Assembly (NCBI RefSeq): GCF_001423295.1
Contig: NZ_LMNG01000012.1
Location: 248,728 to 312,727 of the forward strand
Origin: Methylobacterium sp. Leaf112
GTDB lineage: Bacteria > Pseudomonadota > Alphaproteobacteria > Rhizobiales > Beijerinckiaceae
Length of the DNA: 64,000 nucleotides
Reading direction: 5' to 3'
Part shown: positions 15,646-25,787 of the stretch, in pieces
How positions within the stretch are numbered: the first letter of the stretch is position 1
How the letters are laid out: each line of letters starts with the position of its first letter
The notes under the pieces: generated by a model
Databases searched by the model: none
Told to the model about the DNA's origin: nothing
The model's input: only the letters and a program-made list of their open reading frames with translations
Program-made: the position numbers and the translations under genes

Positions 15646-18600
15646 ATGCATCTGATCCGCGTCGATACGGTTTCCCTCGACGAGGGCGAAGCCGCCATCG
15701 ATCTCGGTCAGGCGCCGGGCGACATCGTGTTCCTGTCGTTCACGGATTCCGACCTGTTCGGCGTCGCGGGCGCGTTCGCAGCGGCATTTCCGCAAGCCGG
15801 CGAGGGTCCGGCCCCGACCCTGCGTCTGGCGAAACTCGCGAAGCTCCGTCACCCCATGTCGGTGGACCTCTACGTCGACGGGGTTATCGCGCGGTCGAAA
15901 TGCGTCGTGATCCGATGCCTCGGCGGGCTCGATTACTGGCGTTACGGCATCGAGCGTGCCGCTGCCGCCGCACGGGCGAACGGCGTTCGCCTCATCGTCC
16001 TGCCGGGCGACGACCGGCCCGACGATCGCCTGGATGCCTTCTCGACGGCGCCCGACCTCGCACCCGTCCTCGACGCCTATTTCCGGGCGGGCGGCGCCGA
16101 CAACCTGCGCCGGATGCTCGGGCGGATCGCGGCCGAGATCGGATTTCCCGGCACCGTGGAGGAGCCGCAGGCCCTGCCGCGCGGCTTCGTCTGCTGCCCC
16201 GGCTGCGGCCCCATCGACCGCGATCGGGCTCTAGCCGCCGGCCGGCCCTTGCAGGCGGGCACGGTGCCCCTGGCGCTCCTCGTCGTCTACCGCTCGGCGA
16301 TCCTGTCGGGGGATGCCGCGCCCCTGGCGGCCTTGGGCGATGCACTCCGGGCCCGCGGCCTGCAGGTGCTGGTGGTCGCCGTCTCGAGCCTCAAGGACCC
16401 CGCGGCCCTGGCGGCGTTGCGCGACACCATCGCGGCGCGAAAGCCCGACCTCGTCGTGGCCGCGACCGCCTTCTCGGCCCGCGAGGATGCGGGCTTCGTC
16501 CTGGACGGCGCCGATTGCCCGGTGATCCAGGCCTACACCCTCGGCGCGGCCCACGCCGCGTGGGACGCCTCGGCCCGGGGGATGTCGGCGGCCGACCTCG
16601 CCATGCAGGTGGCCCTGCCGGAATTCGACGGCCGGCTCTCGGGCTTCCCGATCTCGTTCAAGGAGGACGGTCCCGAAATCGACGGCTTCTCCGAGCGCCG
16701 CGCACGTCCCTACGCGACGGGAATCGCGGCGCTCGCCGACCGGGCGGCGGCCTGGGTGCGTCTCGCCCGCCTGCCCCGGGTGGAACGGCGGCTCGCCGTG
16801 GTGCTGTCGGACTACCCGGCGCGCGGCGGCCGGGCCGGCTTCGCCGTCGGCCTCGACACCCCCGAGAGCGCGCGAGCTATGGTGGAGGACCTCGCGGCGG
16901 CGGGCTACGCCGCCGGCGCCCTGCCGCAAGCCGACGCGGTGATGCGCGCGCTCACGCACGGGCCACGCGATTTTTCGGTGTCCCTCGACGCGTATCGGGC
17001 GTGGTTCGCGGGGTTGCCGGAGGCCGATCGGGCCGCGCTGATCGCGTCTTGGGGGGAGCCAGAAGCCGATCCCCTTATCGTCGACGGCGCCTTCCATTTT
17101 TCGATGGTGTGCCCGACCTCCCACCCACACCCTCATCCTGAGGTGGCGGAGCGGAGCGGAGCCCTCGAAGGAGGGGTCCAGTTGGACCTGCGATGCCTGG
17201 AACCCTCCTGCGAGTCTGCTCACGCGGCACCTCAGGATGAGGTTGGAGGTGGAAAGCGTGTTCGCGATCCGAACGGCCGCGTCGCCCTGTTCCTCCAGCC
17301 CGATCGTGGCCGTGCCGCCGACCGCAAGGCCGGCTATCACGACCCCGATGCGGTGCCGACCCACGCCTACCTCGCCTTCCATCTCGGCCTGCGCGAGAAC
17401 TTCGACGCCCTGATCCATCTCGGAACCCACGGCACCACCGAGTGGCTGCCGGGCAAGGCCGTGGCCCTGTCGCCGAATTGCTGGCCCGCCCGCGCGATCG
17501 GGTCCCTGCCGGTGGTGTACCCGTTCATCGTCGACGATCCCGGCGAAGCCGCCCCCCTCAAGCGCCGCCTCGGCGGCGTGGCGCTCGGCCATCTCACGCC
17601 GCAGACCGAATGCCCGGGTCTCGACCCGGAATCGGCACACCTGCGCGAACTCGTGGAAGAGTACTCGGCGGCGAGCATCCTCGATCCGCGCCGCGCTGCG
17701 ATCATCGCCCGCACCATCCTGGACGAGGCGGAGTCGGCCGGACTGCTGGCCTCGGCGGGCATCGATACCGGCACCCCCATGCCGGATGCCCTGGCGGCGC
17801 TGGACGCCCATCTGTGCGATCTCGGCGAGGTGACCACCCGCGACGGGCTCCATGTCTTCGGCCGGGCGGCGCCTCAGGCCTCCGAAGCCGTGGCCGCCTG
17901 CGCAGCGGCCGAGCGCGACGGACTGCTCGCCGCCCTCGACGGTCGCTTCGTCGCCCCCGGTCCCGCCGGCTCGCCCTCGCGCGGCCGTACCGACGTGATG
18001 CCGACGGGGCGCAACCTCACCACCCTCGACCCGCGCAGCCTGCCGACGCGGGCCGCCACGACCCTGGGCGCCAAGGCCGCCGATGCCGTGGTCCGCCGCT
18101 ACCTTCAGGACGAGGGCGAGTATCCCGCCCGCATCGTCATGGATCTGTGGGCGTCGCCGACGCTCCGGACCGGCGGCGAGGACGTGGCTCATGCATTGGC
18201 CCTCATGGGCGTACGCCCGGTCTGGGACCACGCCTCCACCCGTGTCACCGGTTTCGAGGTCTTGCCCCTGGCGCTCCTCGACCGGCCGCGCATCGACGTG
18301 ACGGTGCGGGTCTCGGGGGCGTTCCGCGACACCTTCCCGGATACCCTCGCGCTCCTCGCCCGCGCAGCCGATTCCGTCGCGGCGCGTCACGAGGAGGACG
18401 CGGAGAACCCCCTCGCGGCCGCGCGCCGCCGGGGCGAGGCGACGCCCCGCGTCTACGGCGCGGCACCGGGCCGCTACGGCGCCGGCGCCGGCGAGCTCGC
18501 CCTCGACGGGGCCTGGGAGGAGCGCGCGGATCTCGGCCGCGCCTACCTCGACGCCACCTCGCATGCCTATGGGGGGGCATCGGACGTGGCCGATGCAGGC

Positions 18601-19164
18601 TTCGCCGCCCGCGTCGCCCAGGCCGATGCCTACGTCCATGCCTTCGACATCGCCGAGCGCGACCTGCTCGACGGCGACGCCGCCGTCGAGGCCATGGGTG
18701 GGTTCGCCGCCGCAGCCGCTCTCACAGGGGGCCAGCCGACCCTCTACAGCCTCGATGTCGCGACCCCGGATGCCCCGAAGGCCCGGACGGCCCGCGAGGA
18801 CGCGGCCCGGCTGATCCGCGGAAAACTCGCCCATCCGCGCTGGATCGCGGCGCAGCTGCGTCACGGCTATCGCGGCGCCCAGGAACTGGCGCAGGGAATC
18901 GACGCGGTCTTCGTCCTCGCCGCCACCACGGACGCCGTGTCGAATGCCGATCTCGACCGGCTCTACGGCGCGATGATCGCCGACTTCGACACCTTCGATG
19001 CCCTGCGCGCTGCGAACCCCGAGGCCGCCCGCGCCATCCTGGAGCGATTCGACGAGGCCCGCCGCCGGGGTCTGTGGACGACGCGGCGCAACGCCATGGC
19101 GGCCGACGAGCTGATGCCGGAGGCGATTGCGGCCGACGAACGCTTGCCGGAGGCGGCCGAGTGA
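15646..19164 (+). CDS. cobN: Cobaltochelatase large subunit CobN, with an in-frame palindromic insert
   Basis: The 1172-residue CobN/magnesium-chelatase H-type protein is the substrate-binding subunit of the ATP-dependent chelatase that inserts cobalt into hydrogenobyrinic acid a,c-diamide. It works with CobS and CobT, which are not in this window. Family sequence is continuous from MHLIRVDTVSLDEGEAAIDL to the end, including HLGTHGTTEWLPGKAVALSP. Residues about 489-541, between FHFSMV and NGRVALFLQPDRGRAAD, do not look like CobN and are encoded by a long inverted repeat (17115-17258) that keeps the frame open. The start at 15646 replaces an upstream-extended frame. The stop overlaps the cobG GTG. 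Confidence 0.92.
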   Translation: MHLIRVDTVSLDEGEAAIDLGQAPGDIVFLSFTDSDLFGVAGAFAAAFPQAGEGPAPTLRLAKLAKLRHPMSVDLYVDGVIARSKCVVIRCLGGLDYWRYGIERAAAAARANGVRLIVLPGDDRPDDRLDAFSTAPDLAPVLDAYFRAGGADNLRRMLGRIAAEIGFPGTVEEPQALPRGFVCCPGCGPIDRDRALAAGRPLQAGTVPLALLVVYRSAILSGDAAPLAALGDALRARGLQVLVVAVSSLKDPAALAALRDTIAARKPDLVVAATAFSAREDAGFVLDGADCPVIQAYTLGAAHAAWDASARGMSAADLAMQVALPEFDGRLSGFPISFKEDGPEIDGFSERRARPYATGIAALADRAAAWVRLARLPRVERRLAVVLSDYPARGGRAGFAVGLDTPESARAMVEDLAAAGYAAGALPQADAVMRALTHGPRDFSVSLDAYRAWFAGLPEADRAALIASWGEPEADPLIVDGAFHFSMVCPTSHPHPHPEVAERSGALEGGVQLDLRCLEPSCESAHAAPQDEVGGGKRVRDPNGRVALFLQPDRGRAADRKAGYHDPDAVPTHAYLAFHLGLRENFDALIHLGTHGTTEWLPGKAVALSPNCWPARAIGSLPVVYPFIVDDPGEAAPLKRRLGGVALGHLTPQTECPGLDPESAHLRELVEEYSAASILDPRRAAIIARTILDEAESAGLLASAGIDTGTPMPDALAALDAHLCDLGEVTTRDGLHVFGRAAPQASEAVAACAAAERDGLLAALDGRFVAPGPAGSPSRGRTDVMPTGRNLTTLDPRSLPTRAATTLGAKAADAVVRRYLQDEGEYPARIVMDLWASPTLRTGGEDVAHALALMGVRPVWDHASTRVTGFEVLPLALLDRPRIDVTVRVSGAFRDTFPDTLALLARAADSVAARHEEDAENPLAAARRRGEATPRVYGAAPGRYGAGAGELALDGAWEERADLGRAYLDATSHAYGGASDVADAGFAARVAQADAYVHAFDIAERDLLDGDAAVEAMGGFAAAAALTGGQPTLYSLDVATPDAPKARTAREDAARLIRGKLAHPRWIAAQLRHGYRGAQELAQGIDAVFVLAATTDAVSNADLDRLYGAMIADFDTFDALRAANPEAARAILERFDEARRRGLWTTRRNAMAADELMPEAIAADERLPEAAE
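17115..17258. repeat. Palindromic (REP/RPE-like) element inserted in-frame in cobN
   Basis: The 15-mer CCTCATCCTGAGGTG at 17131-17145 and its exact reverse complement at 17228-17242 form the core arms. Inner arms (CTCGAAGGAGGGGTCCAG near 17163 and the near-complement of CTCGCAGGAGGGTTCCAG near 17194) pair at 16 of 18 positions. Outer flanks 17121-17136 and 17237-17252 pair partly. The whole can fold into one long hairpin. It is roughly 144 bp, about 48 codons, and is free of stops in the cobN frame. It resembles rhizobial intergenic palindromes, here inside a gene. Confidence 0.8.
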
Positions 19165-20408
19165 ACGTCGCCCGCCGCGTTCTGCCCGAGGCCGCGAGCC
19201 GGCGCGGCTGGTGCCCGAGCCTCGCCCGCCCGATGCAGACGGGCGACGGGCTCCTGGCGCGGGTCCACCCGCCGCTCGGGCACCTCACCGCCGCCCAGGC
19301 GCGGGCCGTGGCCGAGGGCGCACGCCGCTTCGGCAACGGCCATATCGACGTCACCGCACGAGCCAACCTTCAGATCCGGGGCGTCACGCCCGAGACGCAA
19401 GGCACGCTCGCCCCTCACCTCACGGCCGTAGGCCTGGGGGATATCCGTGCCGATGGCGGCCCGCAGCGCCTGACCCTGACCGCGCCGCTGTTCGGACTCT
19501 CCGATTTGGCCGAGGCCGTGGAAGCCATCGGCCGCGCGATTCCCGGCCTGCCGCCGAAGGCCCTGGTGGCCATCGAGGAAACGGGCGCCTCCGGCCTCGG
19601 TCGGGCGGATGCGGACATCCAGCTCCGAATGGTCGCGCCGGACGGCATCGCCTGGTCTCTCGCAGGACCGGACGGACCGATCTGGTTCGCGCCGGTGACA
19701 ACGGCGCGGGCACTCGCGCACGTGTCCGAGAGCCTGATTGTGCTGGCCGGGAGCGGAGCCCGGCGCATGCGCGACCTCGATACCTCACGCCGCAATCGTC
19801 TCGCCGGCACGGCGATGCCGGCCCCCTCCCCTATTTCATCCCTGGCGCCTGGACTGCACGATCTCGGAGACGGCCGGACCGCCCTTGCCGTCGAGACCGC
19901 CTTCGGACGCTGCACCGCCGACGCCCTCGATCGCCTCGCCGCATGGAGCGAGCGGCTCGCATCGCCCGGCCTCGCGCTCAGCCCGACCCGGGGCTTCGTG
20001 TTCGTGGGCCGCGACCGCGATGACGTCGATCGTGCCCGTCATGCCCTCGGCGGAGACGGATTTATCCATGAAGCCGACGATCCGCGCGGCCATGTCGCGG
20101 CCTGCCCCGGAGCGCCGGCCTGTGCCTCGGGCTCGACGCCGACACTCATCGACGCCGCCCGCCTCGCCGAGGCGCTCAAGGGCACGAGCATCGATGCCCA
20201 CGTCTCCGGCTGCGCCAAGGGCTGCGCCCATCCGGGAGCCGCCACCCTCACCCTCGTGGGCCGGTCCGGTCGCTACGGCATCGTCCTTCACGGCCGTCCC
20301 GATGGCGAGCCGACGATGCAACTCACTTTCGAGGCCGCGCTGGACCGCGTAAGGAGTGCCGATCCGAGCCAAACCCTCGCCCAAGCCTTCAGGACCACGA
20401 CACCATGA
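19161..20408 (+). CDS. cobG: Precorrin-3B synthase
   Basis: The 415-residue oxygen-dependent monooxygenase-type enzyme converts precorrin-3A to precorrin-3B and is the hallmark of the aerobic pathway. It has the nitrite/sulfite-reductase-like two-repeat fold: an N-terminal ferrodoxin-like half-domain ([13 protein letters not shown]) and the 4Fe-4S cysteines in [11 protein letters not shown] and [11 protein letters not shown] near the C-terminus. The GTG start at 19161 overlaps the cobN stop (GTGA), matching the style of this operon. The stop in turn overlaps the cobH ATG. Confidence 0.93.
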   Translation: MNVARRVLPEAASRRGWCPSLARPMQTGDGLLARVHPPLGHLTAAQARAVAEGARRFGNGHIDVTARANLQIRGVTPETQGTLAPHLTAVGLGDIRADGGPQRLTLTAPLFGLSDLAEAVEAIGRAIPGLPPKALVAIEETGASGLGRADADIQLRMVAPDGIAWSLAGPDGPIWFAPVTTARALAHVSESLIVLAGSGARRMRDLDTSRRNRLAGTAMPAPSPISSLAPGLHDLGDGRTALAVETAFGRCTADALDRLAAWSERLASPGLALSPTRGFVFVGRDRDDVDRARHALGGDGFIHEADDPRGHVAACPGAPACASGSTPTLIDAARLAEALKGTSIDAHVSGCAKGCAHPGAATLTLVGRSGRYGIVLHGRPDGEPTMQLTFEAALDRVRSADPSQTLAQAFRTTTP

Positions 20409-21037
20409 GTTCGCGCCTCGATTACCTGCGCGACGGGCAGGCGATCTACGCCCGCTCCTTCGCGATGATCCGCGCCGAGGCGGACCTCGCCCGCTTCCAC
20501 GGCACCGCCGAGCGGGTGGTGGTGCGGATGATCCACGCCTGCGGCATGACCGACCTCCCCCGCGACGTGGAGGCGTCGGACGACTTTGCGAGTCGCGGCG
20601 AGGCCGCGTTGAAGGCCGGCGCACCGATCCTTTGCGATGTCCGCATGGTGGCCGACGGCGTCACCCGCGCCCGCCTGCCCGCGAACAACCAGGTGATCTG
20701 CACCTTGAGCGATCCACGCGTGCCCGAACTGGCCGCCGCCATGGGCACGACCCGCTCGGCCGCCGCCATGGAATTGTGGCGCGAGCACCTGCCGGGCAGC
20801 GTCGTGGCGGTCGGCAACGCCCCGACCTCCCTGTTTCGCCTCCTCGAACTCCTCGACGAGGGCGTCGCCCCGCCGGCCGCGATCATCGGCATTCCCGTGG
20901 GTTTCGTCGGCGCGGCCGAATCGAAGGAAGCCCTCGCCCGCGATGGGCGCGTCCCCTTTATCGTGGTGCATGGCCGGCGCGGCGGTAGCGCCATGACGGC
21001 GGCCGCCATCAACGCCCTGGCGCAGGAGATCGAATGA
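20405..21037 (+). CDS. cobH: Precorrin-8X methylmutase
   Basis: The 210-residue enzyme moves a methyl group from C-11 to C-12 to give hydrogenobyrinic acid. The catalytic histidine is visible at position 44 in [11 protein letters not shown], equivalent to His43 of the characterised P. denitrificans CobH. The nucleotide-like [17 protein letters not shown] and [16 protein letters not shown] motifs are also typical. Length equals the family norm. It is translationally coupled on both sides (ATGA overlaps with cobG and cobI). Confidence 0.96.
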   Translation: MSSRLDYLRDGQAIYARSFAMIRAEADLARFHGTAERVVVRMIHACGMTDLPRDVEASDDFASRGEAALKAGAPILCDVRMVADGVTRARLPANNQVICTLSDPRVPELAAAMGTTRSAAAMELWREHLPGSVVAVGNAPTSLFRLLELLDEGVAPPAAIIGIPVGFVGAAESKEALARDGRVPFIVVHGRRGGSAMTAAAINALAQEIE

Positions 21038-21831
21038 TGGAGGCGGGCGCCCCCCTCCCCCCCACCGCGCCTCTCGAAGACGTGGCGAGCCCCGTGGCGA
21101 AGCTCACCGGCACGCTGTTCGGCGTCGGCATGGGTCCTGGGGAACCCGACTACCTCACCGTTCGGGCCATGAAGGTGCTGCAGGCGGCGCCTGTCCTCGT
21201 GCATTTCTGCAAGAAGGGCCGGCGCGGCAACGCCCGCACCATCGCGGACGCGGTGCTGACGTCCGACCCGGCGCGCGAGTTCCCCCTCGCCTACCCGTAC
21301 ACCACCGAGCTGCACCCCGATCATCCCGACTACGTCGCGGCCCTGGCGGGTTTCTACGACGACGCGGCGGGCCAACTGGCCGACCACCTCGGCGCCGGGC
21401 GCGACGTGGCGATCCTCTCGGAAGGCGACCCGTTCTTCTACGGCTCGTTCATGCATCTGTGGCGCCGCCTCAAGGACCGCTTCCCCGTGGAGGTGGTGCC
21501 GGGCGTCACCGGCATGTCCGGGTGCTGGACCCGGGCCGGAACCCCCATCACTTGGGGCGACGACGTGCTCACGATTCTGCCTGCGACCCTGCCGCAGGCC
21601 GCCCTCGTCGCGCGGCTGGCGCAGACCGACGCCGCCGTGATCATGAAGCTCGGCCGCCATTTGCCGAAGGTGCGCGCCGCCCTGGCCGAAGCCGGTGTGC
21701 TCGAGCGCGCCGTCTATGTCGAACGCGGCACCATGACGGGCGAGCGCGTGGTGGCCTTGCGCGACAAGCCCGACGACGTGGCGCCCTACTTCTCCATGGT
21801 GCTCCTGCCCGGCGAGGGCCGCCGGCCGTGA
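21034..21831 (+). CDS. cobI: Precorrin-2 C20-methyltransferase
   Basis: The 265-residue SAM-dependent tetrapyrrole methylase methylates C-20 of precorrin-2. The N-terminal glycine-rich motif [20 protein letters not shown], the [14 protein letters not shown] motif and [19 protein letters not shown] are class signatures. Relative to the family it carries about 25 extra N-terminal residues ([10 protein letters not shown]...), a low-complexity leader. An internal start is not excluded, but the overlap ATGATG at 21034 with the cobH stop supports the annotated start. Its stop overlaps the cobJ GTG. Confidence 0.95.
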   Translation: MMEAGAPLPPTAPLEDVASPVAKLTGTLFGVGMGPGEPDYLTVRAMKVLQAAPVLVHFCKKGRRGNARTIADAVLTSDPAREFPLAYPYTTELHPDHPDYVAALAGFYDDAAGQLADHLGAGRDVAILSEGDPFFYGSFMHLWRRLKDRFPVEVVPGVTGMSGCWTRAGTPITWGDDVLTILPATLPQAALVARLAQTDAAVIMKLGRHLPKVRAALAEAGVLERAVYVERGTMTGERVVALRDKPDDVAPYFSMVLLPGEGRRP

Positions 21832-22586
21832 CCGGCTCCGTCACGGTGGTCGGCCTCGGGCCGGGCGACCCCGACCTGCTCACCCGGTCGGCCGAAGCGG
21901 CGCTCGCCCGCGCGCAGGACCTCATTGGCTACATTCCCTACGTCGCACGGGTTCCCGAGCGTCCGGGCCTGACCCGGCACGCCACCGACAACCGCGTCGA
22001 GGTCGACCGCGCCCGCCATGCCCTGGAGCTCGCCACAGCCGGACGTCACGTGGCGGTGGTCTCCGGTGGCGACCCCGGCGTCTTCGCCATGGCGGCGGCG
22101 ATCTTCGAGGCGGTCGAGGCCGGCGATCCGGCCTGGGCGCAGCTCGACATCACCGTCGAACCCGGCATCACCGCCATGCTGGCCGCCGCCGCCCGCCTCG
22201 GCGCGCCGCTCGGCGGGGATTTCTGCGCCCTGTCGCTGTCCGACAATTTGAAGCCCTGGGAGGTCGTCACCGCCCGGCTCGAGGCGGTGCTGCGGGCCGA
22301 TTTCGTGGTGAGCCTCTACAATCCGATCTCGAAGGCCCGGCCCTGGCAGCTCGGCCGCGCCCTGGCGCTGACCGCCGAGATCCGCGCGCCCGACACCCCG
22401 GTGATCTTCGCCCGCGCCGTCTCGCGCCCCGACGAGGCGATCCGCGTCCTCACCCTGGCCGAGGCCCGCGAGACCACCGCCGACATGGCCACCATGGTGA
22501 TCATCGGCGCCTCGGGCACCCGCCTGATTCCGCGCGGGAACGGGCTCCGGCCCTACGTCTACACCCCCCGCAGCGTGCCGACTTGA
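21828..22586 (+). CDS. cobJ: Precorrin-3B C17-methyltransferase (ring contraction)
   Basis: The 252-residue SAM-dependent methylase methylates C-17 and drives ring contraction to precorrin-4. Motifs are VVGLGPGDPDLLTRSAEAAL at the N-terminus, VVSGGDPGVFAMAAAIFEAV, and SDNLKPWEVVTARLEAVLRA followed by VSLYNPISKARPWQL, which are specific to CobJ. The GTG at 21828 overlaps the cobI stop. It is the last gene of the rightward riboswitch-led series; the following gene, cobK, is inverted and ends 42 bp away. Confidence 0.95.
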   Translation: MTGSVTVVGLGPGDPDLLTRSAEAALARAQDLIGYIPYVARVPERPGLTRHATDNRVEVDRARHALELATAGRHVAVVSGGDPGVFAMAAAIFEAVEAGDPAWAQLDITVEPGITAMLAAAARLGAPLGGDFCALSLSDNLKPWEVVTARLEAVLRADFVVSLYNPISKARPWQLGRALALTAEIRAPDTPVIFARAVSRPDEAIRVLTLAEARETTADMATMVIIGASGTRLIPRGNGLRPYVYTPRSVPT

Positions 22587-22628
22587 GGAGGTGAATTCTC
22601 CTCCCCGGGGGAGACGACTCAGCACCCG

Positions 22629-23357
22629 TCATGGTGTCGCGAGCCATACCAGGGCGCCGCTGACGTCGGTGACGCTTGGAACGTCGGGTTTCGGTGGCCG
22701 AGCCACCATGATCACCCGCACCCCGAGATCCCGCGCGGCGGCGATCTTGCCGTAGGTCGCAGGGCCGCCGGAGTTCTTGCTCACCAGAATTTCGATGTTC
22801 TGGTCGCGCAGGAAGGCCGCCTCGTCGGCCTCCGCGAAGGGCCCGCGCGCGGCGATCGTCGTGAGGTGCGGGACGTCCAGGCTGACGGATTCGACGGCAC
22901 GCACCACGTAGGTGTGACGCGGCGCACCCGCGAATGCGCCAATCTCCTGTCGTCCCACCGTGAGGAAGACACGGCGCGGCACCGGTCCGAGGGCCGTCGC
23001 GGCAGCCTCCATCGTGGCGACCTCTTCCCAGCGATCCCCCTGCACCGGATCCCAGGCCGGACGGCGGATGGCCAGAAGCGGGGTACCGGTGCGGGTACAG
23101 GCCTCGGCCGCGTTGGCGCCCATGCGGGCGGCGAACGGATGGGTCGCGTCGATCACGTGGGTGATGCGGTTGGCCGCAATCCAGGCCGCGAGTCCCTCCG
23201 CCCCGCCGAAGCCGCCGACCCGCATCGGCACCGGCTCGGCTTTCGGCGCGGAGGTGCGGCCGGCGAGCGACAGGGTGGCCTCGACGCCCGGCGGCAGAAT
23301 CCGTACCAGGGCGCTGGCTTCGCCGGTACCGCCGAGAATGAGGAGACGCTTGAGCAT
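22629..23357 (-). CDS. cobK: Precorrin-6A reductase
   Basis: The 242-residue NADPH-dependent reductase acts on precorrin-6A. It has the Rossmann-type start LLILGGTGEASALVRIL, the motif THVIDATHPFAARMGANAAEAC and the C-terminal KNSGGPATYGKIAAARDLG, all typical of CobK. It is the only gene of the cobG-to-cobB run on the minus strand. Its ATG lies only 14 bp from the divergent cobL ATG, so the two promoters must overlap or lie inside the neighbouring coding regions. Confidence 0.95.
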   Translation of the reverse strand: MLKRLLILGGTGEASALVRILPPGVEATLSLAGRTSAPKAEPVPMRVGGFGGAEGLAAWIAANRITHVIDATHPFAARMGANAAEACTRTGTPLLAIRRPAWDPVQGDRWEEVATMEAAATALGPVPRRVFLTVGRQEIGAFAGAPRHTYVVRAVESVSLDVPHLTTIAARGPFAEADEAAFLRDQNIEILVSKNSGGPATYGKIAAARDLGVRVIMVARPPKPDVPSVTDVSGALVWLATP

Positions 23358-23371
23358 GGGACGCCTTCTCC

Positions 23372-24598
23372 ATGAGTGCTGAACCCGTGTCGAGCCGGGC
23401 GTGGCTCACCCTGGTGGGCATCGGCGAGGATGGCCGCGCCGGCCTGAGCCCCGCCGCCGCCGCCGCCCTCGACGGAGCCGAATGCGTCTATGGCGGACGC
23501 CGGCACTTCGATCTCGCCGGGCCGCTCGCCGCAGAGGCGCGGATCTGGCCGAGTCCCATCACGGATGCCTATCCGGGTATCCTGGCGCGGCGCGGCCGAC
23601 CGACCTGCATCCTCGCTACAGGCGACCCGTTCCATTACGGCATCGGCGCGGAGATCGCCCGCTTGGTACAGGCGGACGAGATGCGGGTGTTCCCCCAGCC
23701 CTCCGCGTTCAGCCTCGCCTGCGCCCGCTTGGGTTGGGCGGTGGCCGAGACCGGCTGCCTCACCCTGCACGGGCGGGCACTACCCAATCTCCTGCCCCAC
23801 CTCCAGCCCGGCACCCACCTTCTCGTTCTGAGCTGGGACGGCTCGACCCCGGCCGCGGTGGCGGCCCTGTTGACGGAGCGGGGGTTCGGCGCCTCGACCC
23901 TCACGGTGCTCGAAGCCATGGGCGGCCCGCGCGAGCGCCGCCGCAGCGCACCGGCCGAAGCCTTCGCCCTCCACGACATCGATCCCCTCAACACCCTGGC
24001 GATCGCGGTGGCGGCGGGTCCCGACGCCCGGGTGGTGCCCCTGGCGCCCGGCCTCGACGACGCGTGGTTCGAGAATGACGGACAGCTCACCAAGTCCGAC
24101 ATCCGCGCCGTGACCCTGGCGGCCCTGCGGCCCCGCGCGGGCCAGTGCCTGTGGGACATCGGCGCGGGGGCGGGCTCCATCTCCATCGAGTGGATGCTGC
24201 GCCGGCCGGGCCTGCGGGCCGTCGCCGTCGAGGCGAATCCGGCCCGCGCCGCCCGCATCCGGCGCAACGCCGATCTCCTCGGCGTCCCGGGCCTCGTGGT
24301 GGTGGAAGGCGCGGCACCCACCGCCCTCGTGGGGCTGGAGCGCCCCGACGCGGTCTTCATCGGCGGCGGCGTCACGGCCGCGGGCCTCCTCGACCGGGTG
24401 ATGGACGCCCTCGCCCCTGGCGGACGCCTCGTCTCCAACGTCGTCACCCTGGAGGGCGAGGCGGTCCTGCTCGCCGCCTTCGCGCGGCAGGGCGGCAGCC
24501 TCAAACGTCTCGTCGTGGCCAAGGCCGACCCGGTGGGCCACCTCCACGGCTGGCGCCACGCGATGCCGGTGACGCAATGGGCGTGGACGAAGCCGTGA
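23372..24598 (+). CDS. cobL: Precorrin-6Y C5,15-methyltransferase (decarboxylating)
   Basis: This 408-residue fusion of two enzymes methylates C-5 and C-15 and removes the C-12 acetate carboxyl. The N-terminal half (about 1-210) is a CbiE-type tetrapyrrole methylase with [20 protein letters not shown]. The C-terminal half (about 215-408) is a CbiT-type Rossmann methyltransferase with the SAM motif [15 protein letters not shown] and [12 protein letters not shown]. It opens the second rightward group cobL-cobE-cobM-cobB. The end overlaps the likely GTG of cobE. Confidence 0.95.
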   Translation: MSAEPVSSRAWLTLVGIGEDGRAGLSPAAAAALDGAECVYGGRRHFDLAGPLAAEARIWPSPITDAYPGILARRGRPTCILATGDPFHYGIGAEIARLVQADEMRVFPQPSAFSLACARLGWAVAETGCLTLHGRALPNLLPHLQPGTHLLVLSWDGSTPAAVAALLTERGFGASTLTVLEAMGGPRERRRSAPAEAFALHDIDPLNTLAIAVAAGPDARVVPLAPGLDDAWFENDGQLTKSDIRAVTLAALRPRAGQCLWDIGAGAGSISIEWMLRRPGLRAVAVEANPARAARIRRNADLLGVPGLVVVEGAAPTALVGLERPDAVFIGGGVTAAGLLDRVMDALAPGGRLVSNVVTLEGEAVLLAAFARQGGSLKRLVVAKADPVGHLHGWRHAMPVTQWAWTKP

Positions 24599-24993
24599 CC
24601 GACCGGCTGGTCGCGGGCCTCGGCTTTCGCCATGCGACGTCCGCGGACGAGATCCTCACGCTTCTCCGGCGGGCTCTGGCAAACCAGAGCGCCCCCCTCG
24701 GGTGCCTCGCCACCCCGGCCGACCGGGCGGATGCACCCGCCATTCGGGCCGTCGCCGGGGCCCTCGGAGTTCCCCTGGTCGCCGTCGCGGCGGACGCCAT
24801 GATCGCCGTGGACGCCCGGGTCCTCACCCGGTCCGCCCGCATCGCGGCGACGCGCGGGGTCGGCTCCGTGGCGGAAGCCGCCGCCCTTGCGGTGGCGGGC
24901 GCCGCCGCGACCCTCATCCTGCCCCGCATCGCGAGTGCCGGGGCGACATGCGCCCTTGCGCTGGCCCGCGAATCCGTCACTCAGGCACCATGA
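24595..24993 (+). CDS. cobE: CobE/CbiG C-terminal-domain protein
   Basis: The 132-residue protein consists of the CbiG_C fold: an N-terminal [17 protein letters not shown] and a [20 protein letters not shown] motif matching CobE of P. denitrificans. CobE is required for cobalamin synthesis in some organisms, but its chemical role is unresolved. The GTG at 24595 overlapping the cobL stop was chosen because it follows the overlap pattern of this cluster. An ATG at 24577 would add six residues. The stop overlaps the cobM ATG. Confidence 0.85.
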   Translation: MTDRLVAGLGFRHATSADEILTLLRRALANQSAPLGCLATPADRADAPAIRAVAGALGVPLVAVAADAMIAVDARVLTRSARIAATRGVGSVAEAAALAVAGAAATLILPRIASAGATCALALARESVTQAP

Positions 24994-25787
24994 CCGTCCA
25001 TTTCATCGGCGCCGGCCCGGGTGCCGCCGACCTCATCACCGTGCGCGGCCGCGATCTCATCGCCCGCTGCCCCGTCTGCCTCCATGCCGGGTCCCTGGTG
25101 GCACCCGAGATCCTGGGCTGGTGCCCGCCGGGCGCGCGCATCGTCGACACCGCGCCCCTCGACCTCGACGCCATCGTGGCCGAATGCGCCGCCGCCCACG
25201 CGGCCGGGCACGACGTCGCCCGCCTGCATTCGGGCGACCTCTCGATCTGGAGCGCGCTGGCCGAACAGACCCGGCGCCTGACCCAGGCCGGCATTCCCTA
25301 CACGGTGACGCCGGGGGTGCCGTCCTTCGCCGCCGCGGCGGCCCTGCTCGGGCGCGAACTCACCGTGCCGGGGCTGGCCCAATCCGTCGTCCTGACCCGC
25401 ACGTCGGGCCGGGCCAGCGCCATGCCGGAGCGCGAGACCCTCGCGGCCTTCGCGGCGACGGGCGCGACCCTGGCCCTCCATCTCTCGATCCACGTCATCG
25501 ATCGGGTGGTCGCCGAACTGACGCCGTTCTACGGGCCGGACTGTCCCACCGCGGTGGTGTTCCGCGCCACCTGGCCCGACGAGCGGGTTCTGACCGGAAC
25601 CCTGGCGACCATCGCGGCCGCCGTCGCGGAGGCGGGCTTCGAACGCACGGCCCTCATCCTCGTCGGCCCGGCCCTCGACCCGGCCGAGTTCCGCGAGAGC
25701 GCCCTCTATTCGACGGCGTACGACCGGCGCTTCCGGCCGCAGGCGGGAACGCGAGCGGCCGGCACGGCGGCGGGAGAAACCGCATGA
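24990..25787 (+). CDS. cobM: Precorrin-4 C11-methyltransferase
   Basis: The 265-residue SAM-dependent methylase acts on C-11 of precorrin-4. Motifs are [20 protein letters not shown] at the N-terminus, [38 protein letters not shown], and the [13 protein letters not shown] and [18 protein letters not shown] stretches specific to CobM/CbiF. It overlaps both cobE and cobB by 4 bp. The last ~20 residues ([15 protein letters not shown]) are a low-complexity tail. Confidence 0.95.
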   Translation: MTVHFIGAGPGAADLITVRGRDLIARCPVCLHAGSLVAPEILGWCPPGARIVDTAPLDLDAIVAECAAAHAAGHDVARLHSGDLSIWSALAEQTRRLTQAGIPYTVTPGVPSFAAAAALLGRELTVPGLAQSVVLTRTSGRASAMPERETLAAFAATGATLALHLSIHVIDRVVAELTPFYGPDCPTAVVFRATWPDERVLTGTLATIAAAVAEAGFERTALILVGPALDPAEFRESALYSTAYDRRFRPQAGTRAAGTAAGETA

